Source of the DNA: Chloroflexota bacterium
GTDB lineage: Bacteria > Chloroflexota > Anaerolineae > Anaerolineales > VGOW01
Assembly: GCA_016197225.1 (NCBI GenBank)
Contig: JACPWC010000014.1
Span: forward strand, 1 to 64,000
Length of the DNA: 64,000 bases
Reading direction: 5' to 3'
The notes under the pieces are model-generated. The model did not search any database, was not told the origin of the DNA, and saw only the letters and a program-made list of their open reading frames with translations. The position numbers and the translations under genes are program-made. Shown piece by piece: positions 26,098-33,669 of this stretch (position 1 is the first letter of the stretch; each line of letters opens with the position of its first letter).

Positions 26098-26930
26098 ATA
26101 CTTTTGCCACGATTTCCGATCTCCGTCGCGCCCGCCTTGCCCTCGCCGGCACACTCGGCCTGGCGCCGACGATGGGCGCTCTCCACGAAGGCCACCTCTC
26201 GCTGGTTCGCCGGGCCAAAGCCGAAAACGATCATGTGGGCGTGAGCATCTTTGTCAACCCGGCTCAGTTTGGGCCAAATGAAGACCTTAGCCGCTATCCG
26301 CGCGATCTGGATCGTGACTTGAGCCTGCTGGCTGAAGCCGGGGCTGATCTGGTGTGGACGCCGACTCCTGAAATCGTGTACCCGCCCGGTTTCCAAACCT
26401 TTGTCGCCGTCGAACAAGTCGCTTTGCCGCTTGAAGGGCAGGCCCGCCCCGGCCATTTTCGCGGTGTGGCGACTGTCGTCGCCAAACTCTTCAATGTCTT
26501 CACGCCCGATCGCGCTTACTTCGGCCAGAAAGACGCTCAACAAGTGGCCGTCATCAAACGCATGGCCGATGATCTCAATTTTCCACTTGAGATTGTCGCC
26601 TGCCCAACTGTGCGCGAGCCGGACGGTTTGGCAATGAGCAGTCGTAATGCTTACCTTAGCCCAGACGAGCGCAAGGCCGCCACTGTTTTATATCGCGCTC
26701 TTTCCGCCGCTAGAAATGCTTTCGACAAAGGCGAGCGGGGAGGTGATACGTTGCGCGCCATCCTTTCTTCGACAATTGCCGGCGAGCCGCTGGCTCGGAT
26801 AGATTATGTTTCTGTGGCTGACCACCGCACACTGACGGAATTGGACCGAATTCCTGACAACGGTGTTTTGCTTTCGCTGGCGGTGAGGATTGGGGCAACG
26901 CGGTTGATTGATAACTTCTTGCTGGAATAA
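26094..26930 (+). CDS. panC: Pantothenate synthetase
   Basis: ATP-dependent condensation of pantoate with beta-alanine. 278 residues. Nucleotidylyltransferase motifs are clear: PTMGALHEGHLSLVRRA (HxGH-type), FVNPAQFGPNEDLSRYPRD, FGQKDAQQ and the KMSKS-like MSSRNAYLS. The start ATG at 26094 overlaps the panE stop; an upstream in-frame ATG at 26055 lies inside panE and is not used. No panD is seen in the window, so the source of beta-alanine is open; dihydropyrimidinase products are one possibility. Confidence 0.96.
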   Translation: MNTFATISDLRRARLALAGTLGLAPTMGALHEGHLSLVRRAKAENDHVGVSIFVNPAQFGPNEDLSRYPRDLDRDLSLLAEAGADLVWTPTPEIVYPPGFQTFVAVEQVALPLEGQARPGHFRGVATVVAKLFNVFTPDRAYFGQKDAQQVAVIKRMADDLNFPLEIVACPTVREPDGLAMSSRNAYLSPDERKAATVLYRALSAARNAFDKGERGGDTLRAILSSTIAGEPLARIDYVSVADHRTLTELDRIPDNGVLLSLAVRIGATRLIDNFLLE

Positions 26931-26972
26931 TGAGCGGCTCGCTGACCGAACGCTCCGAAAAGAATTCGCTTT

Positions 26973-27947
26973 ATGCACAACGCTCTCACTGACGTGCCCG
27001 GTTTGAAGGTTGGGCATTGGACAAATCTCGAAGCCGCAACGGGTTGCACGGTGGTGCTGTGCCCCGTTGGCGCAGTCGCCGGAGTGGATGTGCGCGGCTC
27101 GGCTCCCGGCACTCGCGAGACGGCCCTGCTGGATCCGGTTTCCCTGATCCAGAAAGTTCATGCCGTCGTGCTGGGCGGCGGCAGTGCCTTCGGGCTGGCC
27201 GCCGCCGATGGCGTGATGCGCTGGCTTGAAGAGCGCGGTTATGGCTACGACACGGGCGTTGCCAAAGTGCCCATCGTGCCAGCCGCCATCTTGTTTGACC
27301 TGAGCATTGGCCGGTCGGACGTTCGACCAGATTCTGCCGCCGGCTACGCCGCCTGTGAAGCCGCCACCGAGGGGCCGGTTGCGCAGGGCAACGTCGGCGC
27401 CGGTACCGGCGCAACCGTCGGTAAGATGCTTGGATTCAAACAAGCCACAAAAGCCGGTTTGGGCACTGCCAGCAAACAAATCAGCGGCGGCATCACCGTG
27501 GCCGCGCTGACCGCCGTGAATGCGTTTGGCGATGTCTACGATCCTGAGACTCGCCGAATAATTGCCGGAGCGCGCAAAATTATCGGCGGCGGCTTTGCCG
27601 ACTCGATGGAATTTGCCGAGAGCATGATCGGCCAAAATATTTCCAAGTTCGCCCCGGGCCGGAACACCACCCTGGCAGTCGTCGCCACCAATGTGGCGTT
27701 GACAAAAAGCGGAGCGACAAAGATGGCCCAGATGGCTCACGACGGTCTGGCTCGTGTCATCCGCCCGGTACACACTATGTTTGATGGCGACACGATCTTT
27801 GCCCTTTCCCTCGGCGACAAACAAGCCGACTTGAGTTTGATCGGCGCGCTGGCGGCTGATGTGCTGGCGAAGGCCGTGATTTCAGCCGCCAACGCCGCCG
27901 AGTCCCTGGCCAACATCCCGGCGGCGCGCGATCTCAAAGCAGGCTGA
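26973..27947 (+). CDS. P1 family (DmpA/NylC-type) self-cleaving peptidase
   Basis: N-terminal nucleophile hydrolase family containing L-aminopeptidase/D-esterases, beta-aminopeptidases and nylon-oligomer hydrolases. 324 residues. The N-terminal LTDVPGLKVGHWTN and glycine-rich VVLGGGSAFGLAAADGV are typical. The likely autocleavage site is N231|T232 in APGRNTTLAVVATN, where Thr would become the nucleophile, as in NylC. No signal peptide. It stands directly behind the pan operon; because relatives release beta-amino acids, a role in supplying beta-alanine is conceivable but unproven. Confidence 0.87.
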   Translation: MHNALTDVPGLKVGHWTNLEAATGCTVVLCPVGAVAGVDVRGSAPGTRETALLDPVSLIQKVHAVVLGGGSAFGLAAADGVMRWLEERGYGYDTGVAKVPIVPAAILFDLSIGRSDVRPDSAAGYAACEAATEGPVAQGNVGAGTGATVGKMLGFKQATKAGLGTASKQISGGITVAALTAVNAFGDVYDPETRRIIAGARKIIGGGFADSMEFAESMIGQNISKFAPGRNTTLAVVATNVALTKSGATKMAQMAHDGLARVIRPVHTMFDGDTIFALSLGDKQADLSLIGALAADVLAKAVISAANAAESLANIPAARDLKAG

Positions 27948-27993
27948 TCTTCAATTTCAACCACCCTGCAAGCTTCAATTTGAAATTCGGAAT

Positions 27994-28022
27994 TGTAGGG
28001 CGAATTGTCAATTCGCCCTACA
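27994..28022. repeat. Short palindrome GTAGGGCGAATTG/CAATTCGCCCTAC
   Basis: TGTAGGGCGAATTG and CAATTCGCCCTACA are perfect complements separated by one base, after the peptidase gene. It could act as a hairpin terminator, but the A/T-run on either side is short. Likely a dispersed repeat. Confidence 0.6.
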
Positions 28023-28086
28023 AAAATCGGCCAAACTCGATTTATCAAACAGGCTCTGATGATTTGGCGGGCTTTCTATTCCAAAG

Positions 28087-28115
28087 CCTGTTGAGGAATG
28101 CGGCCTGTGTATAAT
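28087..28115 (+). promoter_or_regulatory. Probable promoter of the aminotransferase gene
   Basis: Consensus -10 TATAAT at 28110-28115; the -35 is poor (CCTGTT at 28087, spacer 17). The start codon follows 24 bases later with AAGGAGA between, giving a very short leader. Confidence 0.5.
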
Positions 28116-28138
28116 TGGCGGCAACTAAGGAGACTCCC

Positions 28139-29470
28139 ATGACCCCCGAAGAAATCGTTGCTCTTACCAAAAAGCACTCATTCTTTTCCTGGTCGGCGCA
28201 GGACGCCGTCAACCCGATTCCGATGGAAAAAGCCAAAGGCGTTTATTTCTGGGATGCCTACGGCAAGCGCTACCTGGACTTGAACTCGCAGTTGATGTGC
28301 GTCAACATCGGCCACGGCGACCGGCGGGTGATTGACGCCATCAAGGCTCAGGCTGAAGAACTGGTTTACGCCGGGCCGAGCATGGCTACCCGCGTCCGCG
28401 CCGAGATCGGCCAACTGCTGGCCGAAGTGACTCCCGATGGCCTCAAGAAGTTCTTCTTCACCCTCGGCGGCGCGGAAGCCAACGAGAACGCGATCAAAAT
28501 GGCGCGCGGCTTCACCGGGCGGCAGAAGATCATCGCCCGCTACCGTTCCTATCACGGCTCCACCGCCGCCGCCATCACCCTCACCGGCGACCACCGCCGC
28601 TGGGCCAACGAACCCGGCATCCCTGGCGTCATCCACGTTTTCGATCCTTACAAATATCGCAGTCAGTTGTATCAGGAAGGCGACAGCGACGAAGTCTTTG
28701 CCCGCAAGTGCCTGGATCAGATGGAAGAAGTGATCATGTACGAAGGGCCGCACACCATCGCCGCCATCTTCATCGAAACCGTCACCGGCACCAACGGCAT
28801 CATCATCCCGCCCGACGGCTACTTGCAGGGCCTGCGCCAGATTTGCGACAAGCACGGTATTCTGTTGATCTGCGACGAAGTGATGTGCGGCCTGGGGCGC
28901 ACCGGCGAGTGGTTTGCCGTTGACCATTGGAAAGTTGTGCCAGACCTGATCACCATGGCCAAAGGTTTGACTTCGGCTTACATGCCGCTGGGGGCAATCG
29001 CCATCAACGAAAAAATCGCCGACTACTACAAAGACAAAGTCTTCTACGGCGGCCTGACCTACAGCGCCCACCCGATGAGTTTAGCCGCCGCCGTCGCCAA
29101 CCTGAAGGTGATGAAGGAAGATGACATCGTGGGCAACTCGAAGCGCATGGGCAAAGTCATGGCTGGAATGCTCGACGACCTCAAGGCCGAACATCCGTCG
29201 GTGGGCGACGCGCGCTCGATTGGTTTGTTCGGCGTGATTGAGCTGGTGAAGAACCGGAAGACGAAAGAGCCGATGGGGCCTTACGTCGGCGCCAGCCCGG
29301 AGATGGCGAAGCTGGGCGCGTATCTCAAAGAAAACGGCATCTATAATTTCACCTGGCGCAACATGCTTCACACCAACCCGCCGCTCTCCATTAACGAATC
29401 CGAACTGCGTGAGGCGTTTGAGGTGATCAACAAGGCGCTGGAGATTACGGACAAGGCGGTTGCTGAGTAG
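28139..29470 (+). CDS. Class III PLP-dependent aminotransferase
   Basis: 443 residues. Fold-type I enzyme of the beta-alanine/taurine/omega-amino acid:pyruvate group. The PLP lysine is in MAKGLTSAYMPLGA, with the Asp of CDEVMCGLGRTGEW before it, and a substrate-loop region near the N-terminus (HSFFSWSAQDAVNPIPM) like that of taurine-pyruvate and related aminotransferases. Its own promoter and AAGGAGA site precede it. Placed near pantothenate genes and upstream of a CoA transferase, it could convert beta-alanine or a similar omega-amino acid to a semialdehyde; the exact substrate cannot be fixed by eye. Confidence 0.9.
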   Translation: MTPEEIVALTKKHSFFSWSAQDAVNPIPMEKAKGVYFWDAYGKRYLDLNSQLMCVNIGHGDRRVIDAIKAQAEELVYAGPSMATRVRAEIGQLLAEVTPDGLKKFFFTLGGAEANENAIKMARGFTGRQKIIARYRSYHGSTAAAITLTGDHRRWANEPGIPGVIHVFDPYKYRSQLYQEGDSDEVFARKCLDQMEEVIMYEGPHTIAAIFIETVTGTNGIIIPPDGYLQGLRQICDKHGILLICDEVMCGLGRTGEWFAVDHWKVVPDLITMAKGLTSAYMPLGAIAINEKIADYYKDKVFYGGLTYSAHPMSLAAAVANLKVMKEDDIVGNSKRMGKVMAGMLDDLKAEHPSVGDARSIGLFGVIELVKNRKTKEPMGPYVGASPEMAKLGAYLKENGIYNFTWRNMLHTNPPLSINESELREAFEVINKALEITDKAVAE

Positions 29471-29476
29471 TAGTCG

Positions 29477-29523
29477 GTGAACAGTGATCAGTAATCAGTG
29501 GGACTTCACTGATCACTGTTCAC
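29477..29523. repeat. GTGAACAGTGATCAGT inverted repeat
   Basis: GTGAACAGTGATCAGT (29477-29492) and ACTGATCACTGTTCAC (29508-29523) are perfect 16-base complements. A related CAGTCAGTGAACAGTG copy lies at about 8560-8590 across a gene junction. Dispersed repeat. Confidence 0.7.
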
Positions 29524-29545
29524 TGATAACTGATTACTCGTGCGA

Positions 29546-29950
29546 ATGGCAGAAAACGATACCGAAAATCTTGGCTCCTGCCCCAACTGCGGCGGCGCAT
29601 TCGAGTCGGTTCGCGTCGGGCCTTACGTCATTGACCGTTGCGCGAAATGTAGCGGACTGTGGCTCGACGAACACGAGCTGGAGCGTATCCTGGCGATTGA
29701 CCACAGCGCCCTCAAACAGAAGCGCGCCAGCACCGACCCCGGCCTCAACAAGTCGGGCAAGAAGGGGCGGTGTCCCCGGTGTGGCGGCATCTTGATCAAG
29801 CTCACCAACTTGCGGGCCAACGTCACCACCGACTCGTGCACGATCTGCTACGGCGTCTTTCTCGACGCCCACGAACTCGACGCTTTCGACCACCCCAATC
29901 TGGCAGGCCGCGTCGGCCAGCTTCTCCGCAAACTCGTCGGGCGCGGCTGA
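29546..29950 (+). CDS. Zinc-ribbon protein with two TFIIB-type zinc fingers
   Basis: 134 residues. Two copies of a zf-TFIIB motif: CPNCGGAFESVRVG...CAKCSGLWLDEHEL and CPRCGGILIKL...CTICYGVFLDAHEL, each with two C-x2-C pairs for zinc. Small cytosolic proteins of this sort are common and uncharacterised. The ATG at 29546 is preferred over a GTG at 29540. Its stop overlaps the next start (TGATG), so it is probably co-translated with the CoA transferase. Confidence 0.85.
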   Translation: MAENDTENLGSCPNCGGAFESVRVGPYVIDRCAKCSGLWLDEHELERILAIDHSALKQKRASTDPGLNKSGKKGRCPRCGGILIKLTNLRANVTTDSCTICYGVFLDAHELDAFDHPNLAGRVGQLLRKLVGRG

Positions 29951-31110
29951 TGCCAATCTCTAATCTCAGAATAATTGATCTGACCGAAGCCCTCGCCGGC
30001 CCCTACTGCACTATGATGCTCGGCGATCTCGGCGCAGACGTGATCAAGATCGAGCGCCCCGGCGCAGGCGACCAATCGCGCAAGTGGGGGGCGAAACGAC
30101 CGGACGGCGAGAGCGCCTACTTCTGCTCCACTAATCGCAACAAACGCAGTCTTACGCTCGATCTCAAACAGCCCGCCGCGCAAGATGTCATGCGCCGCCT
30201 GCTCGTCACTGCCGACGTGTTGGTGTGCAACGTGCCGCGCCTCGACAGCCTCAAGCGCCTCGGCCTGCATCCTGATGACGTGCGCGCCGCCTACCCAAAG
30301 CTCATCTATTGCGCCATCTCCGGTTACGGCCACAGCGGGCCGAACGCCGGGCTGGGGGGCTACGACCTCGTCGCCCAGGGTGAGGCGGGCCTGATGTCAA
30401 TCACCGGCACGCCCGAGTCCGCGCCCATTCGCTATCCCATTCCATTGGCCGACATGACAACCGGCATGTATTCGGCGCTGGCCATTCTGGCGGCGGTGAT
30501 TACCAGACAGGCGACGGGACAGGGCCAATTCATTGACATGAGCCTGCTCGAAAGCCAGGCGGCGTGGACGACGATTGTGGCCGCCGACTACTTTGCCACC
30601 GGCGGCCCGCCCAAACCCATTGGCAACGATCATCCCAGCATCGTGCCTTATCAGGTCTTTCACACCGCCGACAAACCGATCATCATCGCCGTTGGCACCG
30701 ACAAGCTGTGGGCGGCTTTTTGTGAAGTCCTGAGTTTGGGGTCGGAAGTCCGTGACGACCCGCGCTTTGCCGACAATCCGGCCCGCGTTGCCAATCGTCA
30801 ATCACTAATCCCCATTCTCCAGTCTCAACTTTCGACTCAGTCTGCCGACTACTGGCTTCCACGCCTGCGCACCGCCGAGATTCCGTGCGGCCCCATCAAC
30901 GCCATCCCCGATTTGTTGAACGACCCGCACTATCTCGCCCGCGAAAACCTGGTCGCGTTTGGCGGCCTCACCATGCTTGCCAACCCGATGAAGCTTGCAG
31001 GCACACCGCCCAGCTATCGCCTGCCGCCGCCGAGGTTGGGCGAACACTCGCGGGAAATTCTGAAGTCGCTGGGCTACTCTGAAAGCGAGATCGGGAGGCT
31101 ACTGGGTTAA
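29950..31110 (+). CDS. CaiB/BaiF-type (class III) CoA transferase
   Basis: Moves CoA between carboxylic acids without a covalent enzyme-CoA thioester of class I. 386 residues. Motifs: ALAGPYCTMMLGDLGADVIKIE at the N-terminus (split here for length: ALAGPYC, GDLGADVIKIERPG), NRNKRSLTLDL, and the catalytic aspartate in QFIDMSLLES. The first codons (CCAATCTCTAATCTC) and a later stretch (about 30800-30830) resemble the GGATTGGAGAATT repeat. It overlaps the zinc-ribbon gene. Its acyl substrate is unknown. Confidence 0.92.
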   Translation: MPISNLRIIDLTEALAGPYCTMMLGDLGADVIKIERPGAGDQSRKWGAKRPDGESAYFCSTNRNKRSLTLDLKQPAAQDVMRRLLVTADVLVCNVPRLDSLKRLGLHPDDVRAAYPKLIYCAISGYGHSGPNAGLGGYDLVAQGEAGLMSITGTPESAPIRYPIPLADMTTGMYSALAILAAVITRQATGQGQFIDMSLLESQAAWTTIVAADYFATGGPPKPIGNDHPSIVPYQVFHTADKPIIIAVGTDKLWAAFCEVLSLGSEVRDDPRFADNPARVANRQSLIPILQSQLSTQSADYWLPRLRTAEIPCGPINAIPDLLNDPHYLARENLVAFGGLTMLANPMKLAGTPPSYRLPPPRLGEHSREILKSLGYSESEIGRLLG

Positions 31111-31146
31111 CAAAAAAATAGCTGCCCGTAGCCCTTGGGAGACAAG

Positions 31147-31270
31147 CATCCTGAGCGGAGGCCCACGTGCTGTTCGTGGGCCGTAGTCGAACGCTTCGCG
31201 TGCGGCACATGCGCGAAACCCGCGTCCTTCGACTGCGGGTCGGGACTGCACCGACCCTCCGCTCAGGACG
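31147..31270. repeat. TCCTGAGCGGAG dispersed repeat, large stem
   Basis: TCCTGAGCGGAG (31149-31160) and CTCCGCTCAGGA (31257-31268) bracket ~96 bases with an internal hairpin GCCCACG/CGTGGGC and TCGAAC/GTCCTTCGA words. No coding frame with family resemblance is seen in 31111-31331. Read as a composite repeat. Confidence 0.65.
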
Positions 31271-31289
31271 CTACTCGTGAGCAGGTGCG

Positions 31290-31328
31290 TAAAAAAAAAC
31301 TGCCCCGGCTGTCAGCCGGGGCAGTTTG
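31290..31328 (-). terminator. Rho-independent terminator of the acyltransferase gene
   Basis: ACTGCCCCGGC and GCCGGGGCAGT form an 11-bp stem with a 5-base loop (31299-31326). On the minus strand it is followed by nine T, directly after the acyltransferase stop. Confidence 0.92.
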
Positions 31329-31331
31329 CGC

Positions 31332-31985
31332 TCAGAGGCCATTTGGCCTGAATTGGATTTCACCGAACTGGTGCGGGAACTTGCCGGCGATGCCGGCGTA
31401 AAACTGGCGGATGATCTCCAGATCAGCTTCCATGTTGCCGGTCGGCACAATCGTCGGGCCGACGCCCCCAACCTTGCGCCCGTAATCCAAATAAGCCAAC
31501 GCAATCGGAACCTGGGCCTTAAGAGCGATTTGATAGAAGCCGGATTTCCAGTAAGCAACCTTCTTTCGCGTCCCCTCGGGCGTAATGCCCAACAGCAGGC
31601 GGTCATACTGCTTGAAGGCGGCCACCATCTGGTCAACCACGTTTTGGGCCGCGCTCCGGTTGATGGGGATGGCGCCGAACCAGCGAATGACTTGCCCGAT
31701 CACCGGCCAGCGCGTCGCCGAGTCTTTCACCATATAGCCGATGTGCCAGTTCCGCATCAGACCGATAGCAAAGGCGCAAATCAGGCCGATGGGCAAATCC
31801 CAGTTGGAGGTGTGCGGGGCCACAATGAGCACGACCTTCGAGTCGGCTGGTAGTTGGGCATCCACTTTCCAGCCGATGAGCCGGAGCAGGAACTGGCCGA
31901 GGCGTTGTAGAGCGCCACTGCCGTAGCCCAATGTTGATATTTTGTGATTGGTGTTTTGTAGAGTCATGGTGTCGAGTTTTGCCAA
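31332..31985 (-). CDS. PlsC-like 1-acylglycerol-3-phosphate acyltransferase
   Basis: 217 residues. The acyltransferase motif H-x4-D appears in APHTSNWDLP, followed by the GAIPINRS block and TPEGTRKK (the family FPEGTRS-like motif). Such membrane-associated enzymes acylate lysophosphatidate; the short MTLQNTN-type start at 31967 is an alternative to the ATG at 31985. It is transcribed away from the argG leader and ends in a strong terminator, so it is a single-gene unit. Confidence 0.88.
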   Translation of the reverse strand: MAKLDTMTLQNTNHKISTLGYGSGALQRLGQFLLRLIGWKVDAQLPADSKVVLIVAPHTSNWDLPIGLICAFAIGLMRNWHIGYMVKDSATRWPVIGQVIRWFGAIPINRSAAQNVVDQMVAAFKQYDRLLLGITPEGTRKKVAYWKSGFYQIALKAQVPIALAYLDYGRKVGGVGPTIVPTGNMEADLEIIRQFYAGIAGKFPHQFGEIQFRPNGL

Positions 31986-32027
31986 TCATACTACAGAGTT
32001 GCGCCATCTTTCAGGCACAATCCACAA

Positions 32028-32056
32028 TGGACAGCCCGCCCCGGCCCGGATAAGAT
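32028..32056 (+). promoter_or_regulatory. Promoter of the argG leader transcript
   Basis: TGGACA at 32028-32033 and TAAGAT at 32051-32056, spacer 17. The expected start of transcription (~32063) is at or one base before the ATG of the leader peptide, so that peptide would be translated from a leaderless message. Confidence 0.6.
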
Positions 32057-32063
32057 TGGGCCA

Positions 32064-32141
32064 ATGTTCAGTTTTTCGCGTCGTTCCAGCCGTCGTTTTT
32101 CCTGCAACCCCGTTCCGGGCCAGGCGGCTGTCCGCGCTTAA
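32064..32141 (+). CDS. Arginine-rich leader peptide of argG (attenuator)
   Basis: 25-codon frame beginning MFSFSRRSSRRF and ending at TAA 32139-32141. Five of its codons are Arg (CGT CGT, CGT CGT, CGC), four of them within six codons (32079-32096). It is followed 29 bases later by an intrinsic terminator and then argG, an arginine-synthesis gene. The layout is that of ribosome-mediated attenuation. It has no Shine-Dalgarno; a leaderless start is proposed because the -10 box is seven bases upstream. Confidence 0.65.
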   Translation: MFSFSRRSSRRFSCNPVPGQAAVRA

Positions 32142-32168
32142 GCTGAATCTGATTTTCTTTCGCGCATA

Positions 32169-32200
32169 AAGCCCTCCGAGTCCCGGAGGGCTTTTTATTT
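32169..32200 (+). terminator. Leader terminator upstream of argG
   Basis: AGCCCTCCG (32170-32178) and CGGAGGGCT (32184-32192) form a 9-bp stem, followed by TTTTTATTTT. It lies between the Arg-rich leader frame and argG, with no complete gene upstream to terminate on this strand. An alternative pairing that would disrupt it was not resolved by eye. Confidence 0.85.
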
Positions 32201-32203
32201 TAG

Positions 32204-32276
32204 CCACGAATCGCTTCGCGCCAATTTGCACGAATTGATTTTTTGTTCGTGATAATCCGTGTAATTCGTGGCAAGG
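32204..32276. repeat. CACGAATT / TTCGTG dispersed repeat
   Basis: CCACGAATCGCTTCGCG...TTTGCACGAATTGA...TTCGTGATAATCCGTG...TAATTCGTGG forms a long imperfect hairpin between the leader terminator and the argG ribosome-binding site. Related CGAAGT/TTCGTG words recur at 56838-56900. Confidence 0.6.
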
Positions 32277-32294
32277 AAAGAGGAGACAATTAGC

Positions 32295-33560
32295 ATGTCA
32301 AAGAAGGATGTCAAGAAAATAGTGTTGGCGTATTCGGGCGGGCTGGATACGTCCACCATTGTGCCGTGGCTGAAGGAGAATTACCCCAGTTCGGAAGTGG
32401 TGTGCTTCTGCGCTGACATCGGCCAGAATGAAGACCTATTGGGCGTGCCGGCCAAAGCCATCGCCTCGGGCGCAATCAAGTGTGTGGTGAAGGATTTGAA
32501 AGAGGAATTTGCCAAAGACTATCTCTTCAAATTGCTCAAGTCCGGCGCAGTGTACGAGCATAAATATCTGCTTGGCACTTCGATTGCCCGGCCTCTGATC
32601 GCCACCCATCAGGTGAAGGTGGCTGAGGAGGAAGGGGCGGACGCCGTCTCACACGGTTGCACCGGCAAAGGCAACGATCAGGTGCGGTTTGAACTGACAT
32701 TCACTGCCCTCAATCCCCGTCTCAAAGTCATCGTCCCCTGGCGCGAGTGGGACATCCGCTCACGGGAGGACGCGATTGCCTACTGCAAGAAACACAACGT
32801 GCCGGTGACGGCGACGACCAAATCCATTTACAGTCGCGACGATAATTTGTGGCATCTCTCGCACGAGGGCGGTTTGTTGGAGAACCCGGCCAATGAGCCG
32901 GAAGAGGCCATGTTCCAGCGGTCGGTTTCCCCTGAGAATGCGCCCGACACGCCCGAATATGTTGAGGTCACGTTCGAGAAGGGCGAGCCGGTGGCGGTGA
33001 ATGGCGAGTCGTTGTCAGCTTACAAACTGATCGCCAAGTTAAACGAAGTCGGCGGCAGGCACGGCGTGGGCCGGGTCGATCTGGTGGAGAACCGCCTGGT
33101 CGGGATCAAGTCGCACGGCGTGTACGAAACGCCGGGCGGCTCTCTGCTGGTAGCCGCGCATCGCGAGTTGGAGGCGATCTGCCTCGACAAAGAAACCTTG
33201 CATTACAAGCAACAGGTCGGCCTCAAGTACGCCGATCTGGTTTATAACGGCCAGTGGTACACACCCATTCGTGAAGCAATTGATGCTTTCATCGAAGTGA
33301 CCCAGCGGCACGTGAGCGGCACGGTGAAGCTCAAGCTGTACAAGGGCAACATCATCACCGCCGGGCGCTGGAGCGAGAACTCGCTCTACCGTGAGGACTT
33401 CGCCACCTTCGGCAAGGAGGACGTGTATGATCAGTCGGACGCCGAAGGCTTTATCACCCTCTTCGGCTTGCAGATGAAGGTGAACGCGATGCTGGACATT
33501 GCGGCCAAAGGGCAGACGCGCTATCGCGAGCCGGACTACTCGAAGTTCAAACGGGATTAG
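32295..33560 (+). CDS. argG: Argininosuccinate synthase
   Basis: Joins citrulline and aspartate with ATP, the penultimate step of arginine synthesis. 421 residues from the ATG at 32295, which has AGGAG eight bases upstream; an in-frame ATG at 32268 lies in a repeat. The N-terminal PP-loop [11 protein letters not shown] binds [15 protein letters not shown] and the GVYETPGG block are family hallmarks. It is followed by argH and is preceded by an attenuator with arginine codons, so repression by arginine is likely through transcription termination. Confidence 0.97.
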   Translation: MSKKDVKKIVLAYSGGLDTSTIVPWLKENYPSSEVVCFCADIGQNEDLLGVPAKAIASGAIKCVVKDLKEEFAKDYLFKLLKSGAVYEHKYLLGTSIARPLIATHQVKVAEEEGADAVSHGCTGKGNDQVRFELTFTALNPRLKVIVPWREWDIRSREDAIAYCKKHNVPVTATTKSIYSRDDNLWHLSHEGGLLENPANEPEEAMFQRSVSPENAPDTPEYVEVTFEKGEPVAVNGESLSAYKLIAKLNEVGGRHGVGRVDLVENRLVGIKSHGVYETPGGSLLVAAHRELEAICLDKETLHYKQQVGLKYADLVYNGQWYTPIREAIDAFIEVTQRHVSGTVKLKLYKGNIITAGRWSENSLYREDFATFGKEDVYDQSDAEGFITLFGLQMKVNAMLDIAAKGQTRYREPDYSKFKRD

Positions 33561-33587
33561 CCTTACCCCCTCCCCGGCCTTCGGCCA

Positions 33588-33638
33588 CCCCTCCCCCTCT
33601 CCTGAGCGAAGCAACATCGCTCAGGAGAGGGGGAGGGG
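33588..33638. repeat. Perfect 22-bp inverted repeat between argG and argH
   Basis: Arms at 33588-33609 and 33617-33638 (CCCCTCCCCCTCTCCTGAGC... and its complement), loop AGCAACA. The gap 33561-33669 consists almost wholly of this C-rich/G-rich element and partial outer copies. No T-run; not a normal terminator. Confidence 0.85.
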
Positions 33639-33669
33639 ACGGGGGTAGGGGTGAGGACGGAAGGCGGCT

